In this document: piece after piece, positions 32,956 to 45,200 of the stretch
Layout of the letters: each line of letters opens with the position of its first letter
How positions within the stretch are numbered: the first letter of the stretch is position 1
From: Ceriagrion tenellum
Taxonomy: Eukaryota; Arthropoda; Insecta; Odonata; Coenagrionidae
DNA: 64,000 bases
Direction of reading: 5' to 3'
Assembly (NCBI GenBank): GCA_963169105.1
Contig: OY720641.1
Span: forward strand, 4,851,258-4,915,257
Made by a program: the position numbers and the translations under genes
The notes under the pieces: generated by a model
Seen by the model: the letters and a program-made list of their open reading frames with translations, nothing else
Database searches by the model: none
What the model was told of the DNA's origin: nothing

Positions 32956-34142
32956 TGACAGGGTTTTTGTCAATTCCTGTGCGCTATTTTCTCAATTCAA
33001 GGAGAGCATTGTTTGATCATCCGCAATAACGGTTACCTAGACGTTCCGTTGTTGCTGATTAAGATGCGCTCTACGCGACTAGTGTCATGTAGTCGACCTG
33101 TCACCTTACGTATTTCTATATTATTTTTAAAGGAACAAAATGGCAAGTAATTTCAGTTAGTCCGGTCTATAAAACTGGAATGGTAAATATAAATTTTGTC
33201 CTAGTTGTGCTGTGATCTGGATATTGGTCGTCAAATTCCCATCTCTTTGAGATGGAAAGAGTTGTTTTCCTCTTTTCGAAGAAGATCATTCCCATAAATG
33301 GGACTTGAGTGATTAATCTGTGTATATTAGTCTTTATCAGAGTATTATTTAGTTATGTAGTCCGTAGTAGTAATAATAGGAGTAGTAAAGCCGAGAGAAG
33401 GATGTTTTCAGCTTGGTGACAATGGATGGGATGGAGAAAAAGAAAGGTACTGACGTCAAGGATGTGAAGGGTTACACCTCAGAGACAGTTTCTCTTGGCT
33501 GTTATGAGCTCTGACATATACGGTTGGAAATGGCATAGTACATTACTATTTTCGGTGATCTAAACTGCCCTGTTTTTATAGAACCCGTTAACCTTGTGAC
33601 CCTAATCACCACAAAAACACATCATCCTTGTGCGAGTCGGATATCTCTTGGAAAGTTTAAGAAATACTTATTACTGGGTACTCACAGGCGTAGTTGAACC
33701 GCAGCTGTACGCGCTTGTGAATGGGATTTGCTGGCTTCTCCTACGGTATATTTTATAGTTAGCTTCGAGTCTCTGGTATCACGATCCATTTTTATGTGAC
33801 CATGGCATTTTGCCCAGCTGTCAGCATAGCGACCTGATCACAGATGAAATAACAATGGCATTAGTGGAAATACCTTAGCTACTAACCTATATGTGTCAGC
33901 TAAAAGGAGCCTTCTTTAAACCAGCTCTTTTTTTAGCATAGCCTTTTCTCAAGTTCCCTCTCTGCTGGCGCTTTTCAATGGCTAGGAATTGCCTCCCTGT
34001 ATGTTCACTCCTCTTATAGAAGAGACTGACTTCCCGTCTGATAAGCGTGAGTGGGTCTTTTAGGGTGAATTGGTCATTAAAGAAATATAAATTTGACTTT
34101 AAATGTTTCCTATATTCAGCGTTGCATCTCATTGCAGTTCAT
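32956..34142. other. No gene recognised
   Basis: A CRE octamer lies at 33451-33458. The 78-codon minus frame 34132-33896 is basic but unrecognised. Confidence 0.4.
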
Positions 34143-34615
34143 TCATTGGTCGTTCAATCCTAAGATTGGTTGACTGCAGCCCTCCACCCTTCCCTATCTA
34201 ATGCTAGTTCCATTACCTCCTGGTATCTCTTCCTATGCACTTTACTCTTTATTTGGTTCAAGAACTTATTCCTGGGTCTTCCTCTGATGGGACTTTTCCC
34301 TCTGTTTCACCTTCAATTATGTTCTTCACCAACCCATTGTGTCTCAGGGTGTGTCCAATCCATCTGGTTCTTCTTTTCTGTATGGTGTTCTATGCGGTCA
34401 TTTCCTCTTCCACTCTTCAGTACACTTCATCATTTCGTATTTTGCCATTTCCATTTCATCCTCAGCATCCTCCTCTCGCACAAGGTTTCAAAGGCTTCTA
34501 GTTTTTTTCTGGTCAGCTTTTCCAATGGCTCATGCTTCCGATCCATAGATTGCTACGCTCCACGCAAATGTTTTCACATGCTGTTTTCTGGTTTGTAGTC
34601 CTATCTCGCAGTGGG
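34143..34615 (-). mobile_element. RTE-like LINE 3' end (GGTTGACTGCAG family)
   Basis: Begins CATTGGTCGTTCAATCC then GGTTGACTGCAGCCCTCC, and extends into the protein-coding part; reverse-complement words correspond to WTIG.AD.K..EAF.TWCWRRML-type sequence seen more clearly in the 50.6-kb copy. The plus frames 34170-34598 and 34235-34501 are antisense. CTCATTGCAGT occurs on both sides (about 34128 and 34634), a possible 11-bp target duplication. Confidence 0.8.
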
Positions 34616-34664
34616 ATGGTGCATTCCAAGCACCCTCATTGCAGTGGGGTGGTACATTCCAAGA
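34607..34664 (+). repeat. Short duplication, 24 bp
   Basis: GCAGTGGGATGGTGCATTCC and GCAGTGGGGTGGTACATTCC, both followed by AAG, occur twice with nine bases between, at the truncated edge of the LINE copy. Confidence 0.7.
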
Positions 34665-34665
34665 A

Positions 34666-36588
34666 TCTAATTACCAAGCAGCGAACAAAACTCATGAGTT
34701 CGATTTCGCTTAATTAAGTCTTGATCATATTCTTTTGCCCTTTCTTTATTTCCCTGAGCATTTTCGTCCCCCTAATGTAAATACTGAACGAAATCCGTAT
34801 TAAAGCATTTAAGTCGATGTATTTAATGACTATATTTTTTAAAGCGTCCATTTATTCACCACTGCTTTCTTTGATGTCCGCACTCTGTGGCTTCCCTCCA
34901 TATGTATTCTCTGCGCTATGCTTTCAACTTTTTGATAGCTCTGGAGACACCTTGGTTAACAATCTCCTCGCTGTCTTAACTTGTCATTCATCTGCTTCAA
35001 CTACTTCCTCGTGTGTCTGCAGGCTTGTGCTTCCGCTGACGCTTTTATATTAATGTCTTCCTTTCCCATGAGCGAGGGCATTTTTTTTCGAATGAACCTC
35101 TTTTGCATGCTAATGAAGCAGTATATCTTTCTTAAAAGGGCCCAGTGCCGGAGTTGCTTGTTGTTTCAATTGCCAGAGACGCACTTTTAACGCTCCGAGC
35201 CACGTTCTCGCCTAGTAAGCTAATGGACGCGAGGTTCCTCGGATAGCTCCTCGAAAGAGCTCGCATATGTGTACAGGAGGCCATAAACGTTTCTCATTCT
35301 CAAAAATGCGCATGGTGTCCTCTGCGTTCTCTGCATTTCTCTTGCCATCGCAGCTCTCCCGTGTATCTTTGTATCAGCGTGATCTTAATCTAGGATGGTT
35401 CTGGGATAAAATGCTTAAATAATAGTTTGTTTTTAATCCATCCATTGGTAGCATTCAAGAGAATGAGGTGTTAGGTTTGAGGTGACATGGGCACTACCAG
35501 TTTTAATTACACCTAACACCGTAGCCGTAAGTCTAGGGTTGTTCTTAAGAGGCTCCCTGTATCTACTGTGTTTTAAGATTCTAGGATAAGGTGTGAATTG
35601 TTCTATGACTTTTCTATGGAAATACCTGCACTGAGTTACGTCGTTGTGTGGACAGATATAATTTCGCTGCTGCGCGAAATATCTATTGTTTAAGTTGGAC
35701 TTATGAATGTTCACTCTTTGAGTTGATGCATCTATTTATTTTCCTCCTAAGAAGTTCACTCTTTACTTTTACATCAGCCTCTATGGGTTTCTCACAAATG
35801 CTCTTATTTTAAGTGGCTAATTTTTATCAATATATGTAATTATTTCGAAGATTCATGGCCTCCTTTACTGGTTATTTTAACCCCTTTCTAATTTTAATGT
35901 AAGGTGTGCCTTGCAACGAAAAATTGTATTCTGACAATTCGAGTATTAGTAAAAAAGAGTTTGTCGCCAATTTTTTCTTCGTGTCAATTAGTTCTAGTTA
36001 ATTCCTTTATGTGCGGATACTCAAGTCCATTTGCACTTCAAAAGATTCTGAGGTAATTTAGATATAGCTTTGTTAAAAGGCGCAGAAATTTTCTTTACGT
36101 TTTCCGCGCGACTCCCTGCGAATATGAGGCTTTCGCAATACTTTGCGTCTCCTCTTCAAATATTAACCGTAGCGGAACGTTTAGTATCTCTCGAAACCTT
36201 CTCACTTTGAATTTTACGGCGGAGAGTTTTAAGCAATCATCAATTCGTTCTTGCTTTTCATTTTGAATTCTCCGCAACGCTGAAACTCCGCAGTTTTCGC
36301 GATCCAACCTGGTGTCCGTTTTCACCAACGGATAAATAAGTCCGCATGTCGTTGGGGTGATGCAAGTGCAGTTTTAATTTTTGAATCCAAAGTTTCGAAT
36401 GGGATTTATTTTTTATTTATTTGCCATTCAAATAATTGTCTGAGCGCAGTATAACGAGAGGGGCAGTTCTTCCTCGGTATAATTATTTTAACATGTGAGG
36501 TTTAAGCAGTCGCAAGGTATACACTCAATGGTTTAAGCGATTAAAACGTGTGCATTTACTTCCGGAGAGAGATTTTTTTTCTAAAATT
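34666..36588. other. No gene recognised
   Basis: Frames up to 93 codons without domain character; no repeats recognised. Confidence 0.4.
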
Positions 36589-36628
36589 CACCTGATAATG
36601 ACGATCATTCATCGAAACCCGGATCGTG
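36589..36628 (+). ncRNA. Hammerhead-like motif (family F4)
   Basis: Order: CAC, CTGATAA, T, an imperfect GACGA-TCAT-TCATC stem, GAAACCCGGATC, GTG. The leading CAC and trailing GTG pair. One mismatch lies in the second stem and one in the short third hairpin. A separate inverted repeat, CAAGTGGTATT and AATACCACCAAGTG, follows at about 36650-36705. Confidence 0.35.
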
Positions 36629-37140
36629 TCTCTTTTATTTAATCAAGTGGTATTGTAAAAGTTTTGTGAAAAATTTGTTTACCATGGAATACCACCAAGT
36701 GACAAATGACAGAGCTATATTTGTTTAACCATGCTTAAAAATTTCAGAGTTATGAAGCATTGCGACATCTCCAAATTTCATTTAATCAAACGTTGCATTA
36801 AATGTGTTTCTATAATTTTATCGACTTGATAAAATTATAAAAATATGCTCTAAACGATCCACAATTTCCGCTCCAGCTATTAAAATCACTGCGAAACTGG
36901 CCATAACTCCAAAGCTCGTTGTTCACTGGGTACGTAATTGCTCAGGATAATGTATGTACGAATGTGCATTTCAAATTGCATCGTGCAAAGCGGTGAATTG
37001 CATGAACGCGAGTTGGAAATCTGCCCACGCTCATTCGTCAATTGTTATTGCAAGCCACTTCGAGGAAAAAATACAGTTTAAAATTGTGCAACTTCGTGCC
37101 CCGTGTAAAACGGGCTTAATGATGTCAATCGCTGGAGGTC

Positions 37141-37260
37141 ACTCAGTTGTGTGAAATTCACAGCGAAAAATTCATTCTCCTGGACTGGCAATCGAACCCC
37201 GATCCCACGATTCCCAGTTCAGTTGAATGATATTTCAATTTTGAATTGCACGCAGTTATC
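37141..37260. mobile_element. Second inverted dimer of the tRNA-like SINE
   Basis: Left arm, inverted: CAGTTGTGTGAAATTCACAG, CTCCTGGACTGG, CAATCGAACCCC. Right arm: GATTCCCAGTTCAGTTGAAT. The arms are the same family as at 31.3 kb but more diverged and without an A-box loop between them. Confidence 0.6.
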
Positions 37261-40200
37261 CACTCCAGCAACCTAAATGCGTTTTAGTTGTTCTTCTCTA
37301 ATCCCAAGATAACCCTCTGGTTACACAACTCCCACCTCCTCCACCCCACGGCGCTGAAACCCCAAAGCTAGGGAGACTCCTTATCTGTCCATTTTCCTTT
37401 AAAAGTTATTCGACGGCCCGCAGCTTTCGGGCAATTTGTTCGGGGTGAAGCGTTTGGCACGTTCGGGGCTGTGGTGGGGCGGGGGGGGAGGGGAAGGGGG
37501 TTTGGTTCCATCGCTTGGGCAGCTGCTGCTGCGGTGGTCCCCGCTGCGGAGTCGCTTTGGTGCGGGTGAAGGAGGAACGGCGTGTATAGTTGCCCGACGT
37601 GCATTAATGAGAATGGTGGCAGTCTGAAAATGTGCGGGAGGTTTAAATTGAGCGGGAAATGTGCGCTGTGGTCTCAGGCAGTGACGAGGAAAATAAGAAA
37701 GGGCAGCAATGTGGAGATACGGCCATTGGTATGGGAAAATGGAGGAAATGTGAGGAATAGGAAATGAAAAGTGGTTGGGGATTTTTGATGCTTTGTTAAA
37801 TAGAGGCCCTTCGAGTATTACGTAAGACGTTTTTGAGGGTGGGGAGTCAGCCAAAAGTCTACATGGGGTACATGCAAGCATTTGGCTGATCCGATAGGTT
37901 GATTTCTATTTCGCACTGTGATCCTCGACTGGCGCAATTTCAAAACCACTCGTAGCGATTTCGGTTCTCTAGCGAATGGAGGCGTGGACATCGAGAGACC
38001 GTCAAGAAGGATGTCAAGTTGGCCGTAAATTGTTCTAAACGTAATCAAACACGCCCACGTAATCAGGTTTTGAATTACACGAATGACATATAATTAGGGC
38101 TTTAGGAAATGCATATCTTATAAAACTATAAAATGGGAGAAGTCCCTTGTTTCTGAAACCTTATGTGGCTGTGCATCTCAGGGCCTCTAAGCCAACTTAG
38201 AACGCCCACATGATGGCAAAGGCTCTCAAGCAAGGAGTTGAAACTGAAAAAGCTAAGTTGACATTGAGAGCACGGAGAACATAGCGTCCTTTTTTAAGTT
38301 TATCCTACTCATTACCTCTATCAGCAAAGAATCAACCAGGAATAGGATTAAATAGAAATGTCTTCAGCAATGCATATCGATTGATTAAATGCCATGGACA
38401 TACATCTGCTGTGGGAAAATTAAATCCTACCACATTTTTCTTACTAATTTGTATCCATTCGCATCCAGATATTGGAAAAGAGCCATTGATTGCGAATCAG
38501 GCGCTTCTTAACGCCCATTTAGATATGGTTCCATCGTCAGCACCTATTGGGAAATCGAGCGATAGATAACAAACTGCGTTTTATGCAGGTTCATGTGACG
38601 ATCGGAATTACTACTCCTGCAACCATCGACTGGTGACTTCGTTACATGTGATCGAGATGAGATATATACACAAGAAAGCTCTTTCGATTATGAATGAGTG
38701 CTTAGCCATAGTGGTTCAACGAGTTAGACCCTCATAATTAGACACATGGGATTGACACAGCCTAACTTGAGTACATCTTTATCATTACAATCGCTAATAT
38801 AATTTTAGTTATTCCTTGATGATAATTCTTTCAGTATTTTATCAATAAACAGTTAAGAAATTTATTACCTGGTTTAGTACGGTTACCCGCGTTGAGAAAT
38901 TATGGCTACGCCAACGAGGCCATTATGGTTCCTGTCATAAACTAAGCCACCTCCTACCACGTAACATAATATTTGTGGAACGCTTAAAGAATGCGAATAA
39001 GGTGAATAAATTTAGATAAATCTTGAGAAACATGATTTTCGCCATCTATGGAGTAAATAACGTTGATAAAAATATGAAATGGCAGTGTGCCAAATCACGC
39101 TTCCTTGTGGGACTTCGCGGATGTCAATCAAGCCGTGTCGGAAATCATTCCACCGGCTCCTCTTCGTTAGTGGCCAGTAGACCGCAAATAGACCGTGAAT
39201 TGCGGCAAATAAGTTTACATTATTCCGGGAAAAAACAACGGAGCCCGTCTTTGATGGCCCCATCCTCGTCTCCCGGCCGGCCAACGCCAACACGCGTCAG
39301 ATGATTACGCCCCCTGACTTCTTTTGTTTCCCTCGCGCGTGGGCCAGCCTTCAGTGGGAGTCCCATAATGACCCATTCAACAAACGGAGAGAACAGTGTG
39401 AGTCTTCTTTCTCTCACAGTTCCCGCTGCGAATCCGACGAAAGGGAATCACTCACTATTAAAGTTCCTCTCAAAATGCGACCGCGCCACAGCAGCGGAGC
39501 AATGGATTTCGCAACTTCCAAGAAAAAGGAAGATTATTGACCCTAAAACTTCATGTCGTTTCGTCGGTCATCGCGTCTTTATCCTATTTGTCTTCCGTCT
39601 TCCGAAAATACCCATCAGACCCATTCGACCCTCATTAACCCGAGGAACGGGGCCCCATCTCGTGGCGATCATGTGAATTAGGAATGGTAGTTTCATCTGA
39701 TAGTTTCATTTTTCTGCAATCAAGGGATCTGGGAATCACTCAACGTAAATTTTTGCCTGCTACGATGAACTTCGCCATTCAGCACCCGTTTGTGTCTCTT
39801 AGATACCTCGGCGTACATGTCATTTCCGTTTAAGACGTAAGTCGGAATGAATCTATTTGACCCTATGGACTTCTGCTGAGAATTGCTACTGAAGCACTCG
39901 AGTCGTGCACTAATTCAGGCATAATTTGCGTTATTAGTACTTTTATCGTTAAACATTGTAAGGAAGCAGTTTATATATTGACGTATAATGATAAAGGTAG
40001 TTGGGACTTTCTTATAACCGAATTATATCGTTAATAATTTTCTAAGTGTATTAATTACTGTTTTCCTATCTTCAAGTCGTAAACATGACTGGAAACTTAA
40101 CTAGTAAGCATATCGTGCAGACCTGATTTGCAGCTATTCCTTCGAAATAGATTGGAAATCGAAATTGTTTGCAAAATCACTTGGTAGGCAGTGCTGCCAA

Positions 40201-41087
40201 CCCAACTGCACTTAACTATTGGTTGCGGGAAAATTTCATGAGCGTGTTTCTCGACAGCGATAATGATCTGTACAAAGTTGGATCGAAAGGTTGTGATAGC
40301 AACTCAGTGGAAAAGGTCAACTAAACAATTTAATTAAGAGCAATGGAGACTATTGCGTTGATTTGAACTCCTGGTTAAGAAGTTTGAGGTTGCCAATGAT
40401 AATTTAGAAACCCTTTTTCTTCAGATAAGGGAACTGCCATATAAGGATATATAAGAGCCTTTCGCGCGCAATAGCCATCATGTCCCGCCATTTCTACAGC
40501 GATTCCATCTCTATTATATGCGTTCACCCTTTTGTGCAATGCACGATTCAAGCTGTAACAAATTCGGGCTCGACTATGTCGAGGAAATGGTCGTCGGGGG
40601 TTTATATTACAAGGTTCGCATTAACTTCTAATTACGTAACAAACCATACCTAGCACATGTATATGCATAGACGAATCAATTGTTAGGGCTTTTGGTCACA
40701 CCCACGAACACAGTCTCAGGTTATTAATAATATCACTTATCGATTTACGATTTATTAAAACTTGAAAAAAGTCAAGCTCACTACAATATTTATTGAACAT
40801 GGTATAAATCCTATTTATTGGCGAGTTTTTTTCGCATAGATATTCGTTATTGATATGATATGGATGAACCAAAACCTTTAGCCTCAACAAAACTTTGGAA
40901 GCATAAAATGAGAATATTAGTCAGACACAACTGATTTTCGTCATTATTAGCAATATCATGTACTCACAAAAACTCTTTTACATGTACCTCCATTGTTCCG
41001 ATAGTGAAAATATTTTAAAATCGTTCCTTGGGAATATAATTCTCATTCAATGAGTAAAATCCACTACAAAAGTAATTAAAATGTTAA
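37261..41087. other. No gene recognised
   Basis: 37440-37560 is G-rich; the 160-codon minus frame (37881-37399) is the longest in the window but is P/S/H-rich and opposite to other frames, so I treat it as composition. 39100-39550 is CpG-rich with overlapping frames on both strands and no domain. An ATTACGTAAGACG word near 37818 resembles MITE ends, but no partner was found. Confidence 0.4.
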
Positions 41088-41945
41088 ATGAAATTAGTTT
41101 CACTTCGTTACTCCTGCTTTATCGGGGAAATAATTGGTGACGGTGGGTTCTTTCAAGTACAGGTTGGTTTACACCAGGGATCGGCACTGAGCCCATACCA
41201 ATTCAATCTGGTCCTTGATGCCATAACAGCTGATATTCAGGATGAAGCACCATGGTGCATGTTATTTGCAGATGACATCGTACTTATTGCAGAATCAAGG
41301 GTGGATGCACAAGCAAGACTGGATGCCTGGGTTCAGAAACTGCACAAGTTTGGGCTCAGAGTGAGTAGGACCAAGACGGAGTATATGGTATGTGAGTTTG
41401 ATGGAAAAAAGCAATCCGGATCAGTTAACATCTCGGGATAACACCCGTGGCTAAGAAGGGCTTTTTCAGATACCTGGGTGCTGTAATAGAAGAAAATGGA
41501 GGCCTTGACCTAGAAATTAATCTGCAGCCTGGTACAAATGGAGGTCAGTGACAGGTGTGACCAGTGACAGAAGGATACCACCTAGGTGGAAGGGCCAGAT
41601 ATACAAGATCGTCATTAGACCGGTGTTCCTCGGTATGGGGTTGAGTGTTGGGCTACTAAGAGTACACATGAGAGAGTATTACATGCGCATGCTGAGATGT
41701 ATGAGTGGGGTTACCAGAGCTGACAGGATTAGGAATGACCATATTAGAGGGAGTTTGCGAATTGCACCCATAACAGAAAAGGTGAAAGAGTGCAGGTTGA
41801 GGTCGTATGACCATGTTGTTAGACGAGACGGTTAATATCTGGGGAAAAGAGTAATGAACCTGAAGGTGGAGGGAAGGAAGAGCAGACGAAGGCCAAGGAA
41901 AACATGGATGGAGTGGGTGAAGAAGGATATGTTGGAGATTGGTGA
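41088..41945 (+). pseudogene. RTE-like LINE reverse transcriptase, palm to C terminus
   Basis: The best-preserved retroelement protein in the window. The frame 41088-41441 contains VGLHQGSALSPYQFNLVLDA (the fingers/palm block with SP) and APWCMLFADDIVLIAES (the catalytic FADD motif; both aspartates intact), then GLRVSRTKTEYM. After a frame change the order is DRRIPPRWKGQIYKIVIRPV, MRMLRCMSGVTRADRIRND, HIRGSLRIAPITEKVKECRL, a stop, and GRKSRRRPRKTWMEWVKKDM. This is the usual order of RTE-like polyproteins. The endonuclease domain and the first reverse transcriptase blocks are missing, and a segment corresponding to 'YG.E.W' is damaged. It would have copied its own RNA at the target site; this copy is dead. 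Confidence 0.85.
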
Positions 41946-42164
41946 AAGAGGACATAACTTTGTTATTTTTCCCTTTATCTTAACTTTCAACATGACCAAA
42001 CTATCGGAGCCCTCTCCGTCCCGTACTGGAACATTCAATCTACCTACTTTCGTTCATCACCCGCTCATTCTCTGCTATCCATCCTGTTTTTCCGCAAACT
42101 TTTCACAGGCAGGTGCTCCATTTCCACTGCAATTAGCCATCTTTTATTGGGAAATGCATAGTTT

Positions 42165-42465
42165 GGTGGACGTGGAAAGGAAACTTTTGATTGAAATCCG
42201 GGATAGGCAGGGTAGGTGGCTGGAGGAAGTATAAGGATAAATTGCTGAAGAGTGTGATAGAGGGAAGGATGTTTGGGCAAACGGGTGAGGAGAAGAAAAA
42301 GAATAGGTATCATGGACGGGATGAAGAAGGACAGATCGTATGCAGAGGCGAAAAACGAAATACTAGGATTAGATATGCCCCTGAAAGAGTAGAAAACTGG
42401 AAGGAAGTTCTCAGACTTTCATTAAAACCTACCTGTACTGGTAGAATACTAAAAAAATACTCATC
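42165..42465 (+). mobile_element. Second RTE-like LINE tail
   Basis: The frame reads DKLLKSVIEGRMFGQTGEEK then VENWKEVLRLSLKPTCTG; 'LL+.VIEG+..G..G..++..' is the basic C-terminal block of RTE-like proteins. It is in the same orientation as the 41-kb copy but belongs to another subfamily, so it is a separate insertion. Frameshifted. Confidence 0.55.
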
Positions 42466-43231
42466 CTGACTTACTCTATTTTCTTTACTGCCATAACTTC
42501 TGGAGAGGAGTACTCTTGTACTGTTCTATTTTTGCTTTACTAGACCAACTGACATTCGTTTGTATACTCCCCAACTGCACATGGCTATGTTAAAATATTA
42601 CTCCAAAATGGTATTCCAAATAAAGTGTGAAAAATACATCGTTTAAGTTTTATTTTATCATGTCACTTTTTCACATAGTATCGCCTGACTTGATCCAACT
42701 TATACACATGGCTATCCCTCCAATATTTGAACGTTTTTTAATGTGCCAGTGTTTTAAAAAATATCATCTTCAAAGCGATATAATATTCTATGAATGGTAG
42801 TTTTAAGAGAGGTCTTTCTATAAGTGTACATGTCATAAGCTTACTCAGTGCTCAGGGATATATTCGAAGATAAATACCGATAAATCTAACCGGATGTGCT
42901 AGACATGTGCGCGGGAGATCACTCCTTTGGTGCGAGCGTATAAGGTACAAATAGTGGAATCCTTTCTTCTCGGGGGAGAGGCCTTCGAAAGGGAAGCTGA
43001 AATGAGTGCAGTGGGGGGCGTGGTCCGCTTCGAGATGGAAGGCGCGGGAGTGAAGATAAGGCGCCCATAGCGATTCCCTCTTCGCGCCTCAATGGATTGA
43101 GGAACAGCTGCCGCGTGCTGTGATCCGCCGACACGGGCGTTGGGATGAGCGAGGCTTGCAGAGGAGAAGCATATGGCACGCAGCGCACGATGTCTGCACA
43201 TCTGCGAAAATTCATGCGAGAAAAAATTTCA
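42466..43231. other. No gene recognised; CpG-rich from 42900
   Basis: The minus frames of 100 and 123 codons (43201-42899, 43290-42919) lie in a CpG-rich stretch that leads to the tRNA-like sequence at 43232. They may be a SINE body or a chance frame; no domain seen. Confidence 0.35.
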
Positions 43232-43302
43232 CGCGGACGGAGAATTGAACTGCGAACCCCGGACTTGCCGTGCCATTGAGACGAGCACAACGCTACCCAT
43301 CA
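43232..43302 (-). mobile_element. tRNA-like SINE head
   Basis: On the minus strand: GGTAGCGTTGTGCTCGTCTC (A-box-like), AATGGCACGGCAAGTCCGGG, GTTCGCAGTTCAATTCTCCG (B-box-like AGTTCAATTCTCC), TCCGCGTGAA. The layout is that of a tRNA; box spacing fits polymerase III promoters. It does not fold as a complete tRNA by eye. Confidence 0.5.
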
Positions 43303-43379
43303 TTCCTAATAATCATTCCTTATAATAATGCCATTGAATTTTACTGCATTATTTACTGGGGTTATTTATCGTATGCATA

Positions 43380-43935
43380 ATGTGAGATAGTGAGTCGTAT
43401 CAGCCAGGCCAGGGCAGCTTTTAACAAGAAGAACAAACTTCTCACCTCCACCAACATCAGTTTGAAATTGAGAACAAAACCTTCTCTAGACATTTGTGTG
43501 GAGTGTGCTGCTCTATGGCTGTGAAACGTGGACGTTCGGGGAGTCAGAGAGGAAAAGATTGGCTGCATTTGAAATGTGGTGCTTCCATAGAATGCTGAAG
43601 ATTCCGTAGGCAGACAGAGTCACCAACAGTGAAGTAATAAGAAGGATAGGGGAGGCCCCATGTTTGCTCGAGACAATTAAAAGAAGTAAAGCAACAGGGA
43701 TCGGCCATATTCATCGACATTCAGGGTATATCGCTGACATACTGGAGGGCACAGTGAAAGGGAGGAACTATAGGGGCAGGCCTAGGATAGAATACACTGG
43801 ACAGATTTAGAAAGAGCTGGGATGTACCTCATACCACCTGATGAAGGAGTTGGCCCAGGACAGAGATGAATGGAGGAGTATTGCTGCTGCTAACCAATCC
43901 TGGGTGTGTAACCAGAAGAGCGAGAGAAGCATAAA
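43380..43935 (+). mobile_element. RTE-like LINE C-terminal third
   Basis: Plus-strand frames, joined by eye over shifts, read AFNKKNKLLTSTNISLKLR, a damaged 'LLYG.ETW' block, AAFEMWCFHRMLKIP, then EVIRRIGEAP, LETIKRSKATGIGHIHRHSG, GRNYRGRPRIEYTGQI and ELAQDRDEWRSIAAANQSW. This order is standard for the segment downstream of the RTE-like reverse transcriptase. FADD is missing. Confidence 0.8.
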
Positions 43936-44229
43936 CCTAGTTGATAAATGAGAGGAATTGGAGCTGAGCTGGAAAAAGAGTTCTTAAGACGTGATTGCAG
44001 CAGAAATGATTAGAATGGCAAGAGAGATACAAGCATCAGAAATGAATTCGACTAACTTCCAGGCCTCCTACTTCTCTTCCCACGTTAAACTTATCCTATG
44101 CCTATCTTATCACTTCCTCTACATGAATTCTAAAAATCACCGGTACAACCATCTCTTATGGTGACATCGATGTCTTAGCCCCAGGACCTCTAACTGTCCG
44201 CCCTGTGTCTTCATCGGCCGCCGCACAGT

Positions 44230-45200
44230 GGTTTTAATCGATAATCTAGCGGGACAAAAGTCATATTTGTAACATTCGGTAACATTAATATAAATTAGCG
44301 GAAACTTTGACTATTTCATATAAATTCACCTTACTAACCAATGGTACATACGCAATAACAGCAAGCAACCGTGCGCAAGGAATAAGTATTAAATTACCAG
44401 ATGCATAAGTGTAAAGAACTTATTATGCGTACATCAGCGTGTTTTTCTCCCGATATGTCTGGATTCGTCCTGGTTTGTAATTCCATTTTTTCTCGCTCCC
44501 TAATTTAAGATAAGATTTTTGATGACGCGAAGGATGGAGGGAGTTACAGAGAATTGAAGAGGAGAGGAGAGGACAGAGAGAGAGATGGAGGCACCAAGGA
44601 CCTGCGAAAGCAGACGACTAATCATGATGAATGCACGGAGGATGGCGCTAGTTGGCAAGTTTAATGGGACAAAAAGGGAACTATTTGAAAAAACGCGAAT
44701 ATGCGCAACAACTGCTGGATAAATATATAACTATAGAGACTCTCCTACACAATACTGAAGGTTTTGTAAATTTATCTCGGCATGTATTTTCAAAAGTCAA
44801 TATTTGAAGAGGACGAAAAGAGCAGGTTCTGAGACAGTGGGAAAAATATCATAAACCTAGGAGTCAAATGTGCGCGCATTTGAACAAACGTCATGCTAAG
44901 CAATACCACATACCGTTTGCTTAATACCATGTTAGAATTTATAGTTCCTTTGTTTTAAACTTTATTTGCAGATACTTGTAAACTCTAACGGATTAGACAC
45001 CGTCTGGATCGGGGCGGAGGGTCGGCAATCTCGACGCTTAACTCTGCGACAGTGCAACATTGTTATAACTTAAGAAATCCTTGTCAAAGGTATAAATCAT
45101 GATAAAGCAATTAGTTGACGATGTAACTACTTTTAGAGTGACTGTTTTCCTCGAAAGTTCCAAAAATGACTTTTGTCCCGCTAGATTAGCGATTGAAACC
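44230..45200. mobile_element. DNA element with 40-bp TIRs, 971 bp
   Basis: Left end GGTTTTAATCGATAATCTAG then CGGGACAAAAGTCATATTTG (44230-44269); right end is its inverse at 45161-45200 with few differences. No transposase is encoded. A LINE tail sits inside (44525-44635). No clear target duplication. Superfamily not assigned. Confidence 0.65.
44525..44635 (+). mobile_element. LINE C-terminal scrap inside the TIR element
   Basis: Frames give RDGGSYRELKRRGEDRE and EAPRTCESRRLIMMNARRM-like text, resembling the '...YRELKRRAEDRE.WR..QGPAKA' end of RTE-like proteins. Short and partly purine-rich. Confidence 0.35.

Noticed and set aside
34170..34598. Plus-strand frame of 142 codons
   Set aside because: Antisense to an RTE-like LINE tail; F/S/L-rich as expected of a reverse complement of basic coding sequence.
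37399..37881. Longest open frame in the window (160 codons, minus strand)
   Set aside because: P/S/H-rich composition over a G-rich run on the other strand, overlapping frames, no domain, no promoter or splice context.
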